Assembly (NCBI GenBank): GCA_030671945.1 | Contig: DAOVHJ010000151.1 | Coordinates: 1 to 6,567, forward strand | Length of the DNA: 6,567 bases | Origin: Candidatus Heimdallarchaeota archaeon | Lineage (GTDB): Archaea > Asgardarchaeota > Heimdallarchaeia > JABLTI01 | Direction of reading: 5' to 3' | Notes under the pieces: generated by a model | The model's database searches: none | Told to the model about the DNA's origin: nothing | Seen by the model: the letters and a program-made list of their open reading frames with translations, nothing else | Shown: piece after piece, positions 5,635-6,567 of the stretch | How the letters are laid out: the number at the start of each line of letters is the position of its first letter | How positions within the stretch are numbered: the stretch's first letter is position 1 | Position numbers and translations under genes: made by a program

Positions 5635-5655
5635 AAACGCGAAATTACTTTTTAG

Positions 5656-5662
5656 AAGGTGA
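5656..5662 (+). promoter_or_regulatory. Ribosome binding site supporting the TTG start at 5671
   Basis: AAGGTGA lies eight bases before TTG 5671, a strong match at ideal spacing. It favours the TTG over the in-frame ATG at 5695, which has no such sequence. Confidence 0.65.
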
Positions 5663-5670
5663 AAGTGTAG

Positions 5671-6288
5671 TTGGCACGCTGGACATCAAAAGAAATGGTT
5701 TTGAAAATCAACTCTACAAAAGAAGCAATCATGTTCCTAGAGGCGCTTCAAAAACAAATCAAGATAGTTGATATCTTTGCTGACTATTATCCAGGAAAAG
5801 TAACTATTAGATTTGAAGGTGCAAAAGAGAATTTGAAAGACGCCATGGAGATAACCAAAAGGATTCACAAAATTGTAAATGGGATGCTTTATCCGGATGA
5901 TGAAGAGTTTTACAATTATGATATTGAATTCTTATCAAAAGTTACTGGCAAAACTTTCCCGATTAAACCTCTGTTACAAATTTTAGATTATAAAGGATAT
6001 GAAAGCCAAAGAAAAGAAGGAGTATTTTTCTCTAAGATTAATTATAATTCCTTACTTGAACTCATAACCTTATTAGATAAAACTATGACAGAAATTCCAT
6101 ATGAGGTCGCAACAAGCAGTTTGAGAGATGTAATATTAGTCATAGCAATCGCGAAAAATACAACCATCGATCAAGCAATTGCATCCGCTAAGAAAGCAAA
6201 AATAGTAGAAGAAGACGAGCTTAAAAGACTCAAGTTAATTGTCGAACCAATTCAAGCTCTGGAAAAATGCATAAAGATAACAAAATAA
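5671..6288 (+). CDS. DUF2067-like conserved archaeal protein
   Basis: A 205-residue soluble protein that I assign to the uncharacterised archaeal family DUF2067 from its length, its pattern and its place between csl4 and rpo11; no search was run. The first third alternates strands and helices (EMVLKINSTKEAIMFLEALQ, then GKVTIRFEGAKENLKDAMEI), like a small alpha/beta, perhaps KH-like, nucleic-acid-binding fold. A middle region (about 85-140) contains FYNYDIEFLSKVTGKTFPIK, and the last third is helical (about 140-205). There are no signal peptide, membrane segments or metal motifs, and only one cysteine (C200). The start is TTG 5671. It is 36 bases after csl4, surely co-transcribed with it, and 93 bases before rpo11. 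Context suggests a role in RNA metabolism, but this is not shown by the sequence. Confidence 0.7.
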   Translation: MARWTSKEMVLKINSTKEAIMFLEALQKQIKIVDIFADYYPGKVTIRFEGAKENLKDAMEITKRIHKIVNGMLYPDDEEFYNYDIEFLSKVTGKTFPIKPLLQILDYKGYESQRKEGVFFSKINYNSLLELITLLDKTMTEIPYEVATSSLRDVILVIAIAKNTTIDQAIASAKKAKIVEEDELKRLKLIVEPIQALEKCIKITK

Positions 6289-6330
6289 CCGAAAGAAATA
6301 AAGGAAGGACTATATTTCGGAAGAATATTA

Positions 6331-6361
6331 GTCTTGAAACCTACGAATTCAAGACACTTTT
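6331..6361 (+). terminator. Hairpin and short T run between the DUF2067-like gene and rpo11
   Basis: GTCTTGAA (6331-6338) pairs perfectly with TTCAAGAC (6348-6355) in an eight-pair stem with a nine-base loop, followed by ACTTTT. A second, shorter inverted pair (CCGAAA 6289-6294, TTTCGG 6315-6320) starts directly after the upstream stop. This may end or attenuate the csl4 transcript, leaving rpo11 to a promoter of its own (TATATTT, 6311-6317, is a candidate), or it may be an RNA processing site. Confidence 0.4.
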
Positions 6362-6368
6362 AAAAACT

Positions 6369-6373
6369 GGTGA
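6369..6373 (+). promoter_or_regulatory. Ribosome binding site of rpo11
   Basis: GGTGA, eight bases before ATG 6382. It supports this start and shows the mRNA has a leader here. Confidence 0.6.
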
Positions 6374-6381
6374 ATCTAAAA

Positions 6382-6567
6382 ATGAAAGTTAAAATCCTAG
6401 AATATGACGAGGATAAGGAAATAACTCTTGAGATACTCGGCGAAGGACATACATTTGCAAACATAATAAGAGAGTTTCTCTGCGATGCCCGAGATGTTGA
6501 TTCAGCTGGATATTATAAAGAGCACCCTTTTGTTGACAAAGCAAAATTGGTTATAAAAGCTGCTCCA
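6382..6567 (+). CDS. rpo11: RNA polymerase subunit L (Rpo11), incomplete at the right edge
   Basis: Subunit Rpo11 (RpoL) pairs with Rpo3 to form the assembly platform of archaeal RNA polymerase, like Rpb11 with Rpb3 in eukaryotes and the bacterial alpha dimer. The 62 visible codons start MKVKILEYDEDKEITLEI and carry the family signature GEGHTFANIIREFL (20-33), followed by a GYYKEHPF segment near 43-50 that matches the usual A-x-Y-x-x-x-HP pattern. The family is about 90 residues long, so the C-terminal third is outside the window. C34 is not a known functional residue. It lies downstream of csl4 and the DUF2067-like gene on the same strand; a hairpin in the 93-base gap may partly uncouple it. 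Confidence 0.93.
   Translation, partial: MKVKILEYDEDKEITLEILGEGHTFANIIREFLCDARDVDSAGYYKEHPFVDKAKLVIKAAP

Noticed and set aside
5648..5653. T run after csl4 as a terminator
   Set aside because: It is short and lies directly before the ribosome binding site of the next gene, in a 36-base gap typical of an operon.
6357..6364. TTTTAAAA before rpo11 as a promoter
   Set aside because: Only about 20 bases from the ATG, too near for a transcript that includes the GGTGA site at 6369-6373; better read as the T run after the hairpin.
1..6567. CRISPR array, insertion sequence, tRNA, rRNA or prophage
   Set aside because: No regular repeat-spacer pattern, no transposase or integrase frame, no cloverleaf-like sequence and no phage gene were seen on either strand.

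Overview
This is AT-rich archaeal DNA. It carries archaeal/eukaryotic-type information-processing genes: ribosomal protein S27e, a GINS subunit, the PCNA sliding clamp, the exosome cap protein Csl4 and RNA polymerase subunit L (Rpo11). Start sites have AT-rich TATA-like elements upstream, usually with a GGAG- or GGTGA-type Shine-Dalgarno sequence. The csl4 / DUF2067 / rpo11 order resembles arrangements I recall from the TACK side of the archaea. A TACK or Asgard archaeon is my best guess, but that is inference from gene content and composition; no search was run.

Positions 1-555 are gene-poor. A probable secreted or membrane protein gene starts at 34 and leaves the window on the left (minus strand). 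It is followed by AT-rich sequence, a start-less minus-strand reading frame, and a decayed partial copy (336-455) of the 3' end of the next gene. That gene (556-1140, plus) encodes an unrecognised membrane-anchored protein with a cysteine cluster and a C-terminal zinc ribbon. Then come rps27e (1271-1468, plus), convergent with gins51 (1503-2105, minus), pcn (2285-3031, minus) and a large radical SAM protein with B12-binding-like and TRAM domains (3201-4814, minus). A divergent promoter region (4815-5067) separates this minus-strand block from csl4 (5068-5634), a DUF2067-like gene (5671-6288) and rpo11 (6382 to the right edge, incomplete), all on the plus strand.

The themes are replication (PCNA and GINS, which sit together at the archaeal fork with the MCM helicase and polymerases) and RNA metabolism (S27e, Csl4, Rpo11 and, by its TRAM domain, probably the radical SAM protein). 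No CRISPR array, insertion sequence, tRNA or rRNA was seen. I do not see a clear new multi-gene system. The points most worth a second look are the membrane-anchored zinc-ribbon gene with its truncated tandem relic, the extra cysteine motif in the radical SAM protein, and several perfect hairpins at gene 3' ends, one of which reaches into the pcn coding sequence.
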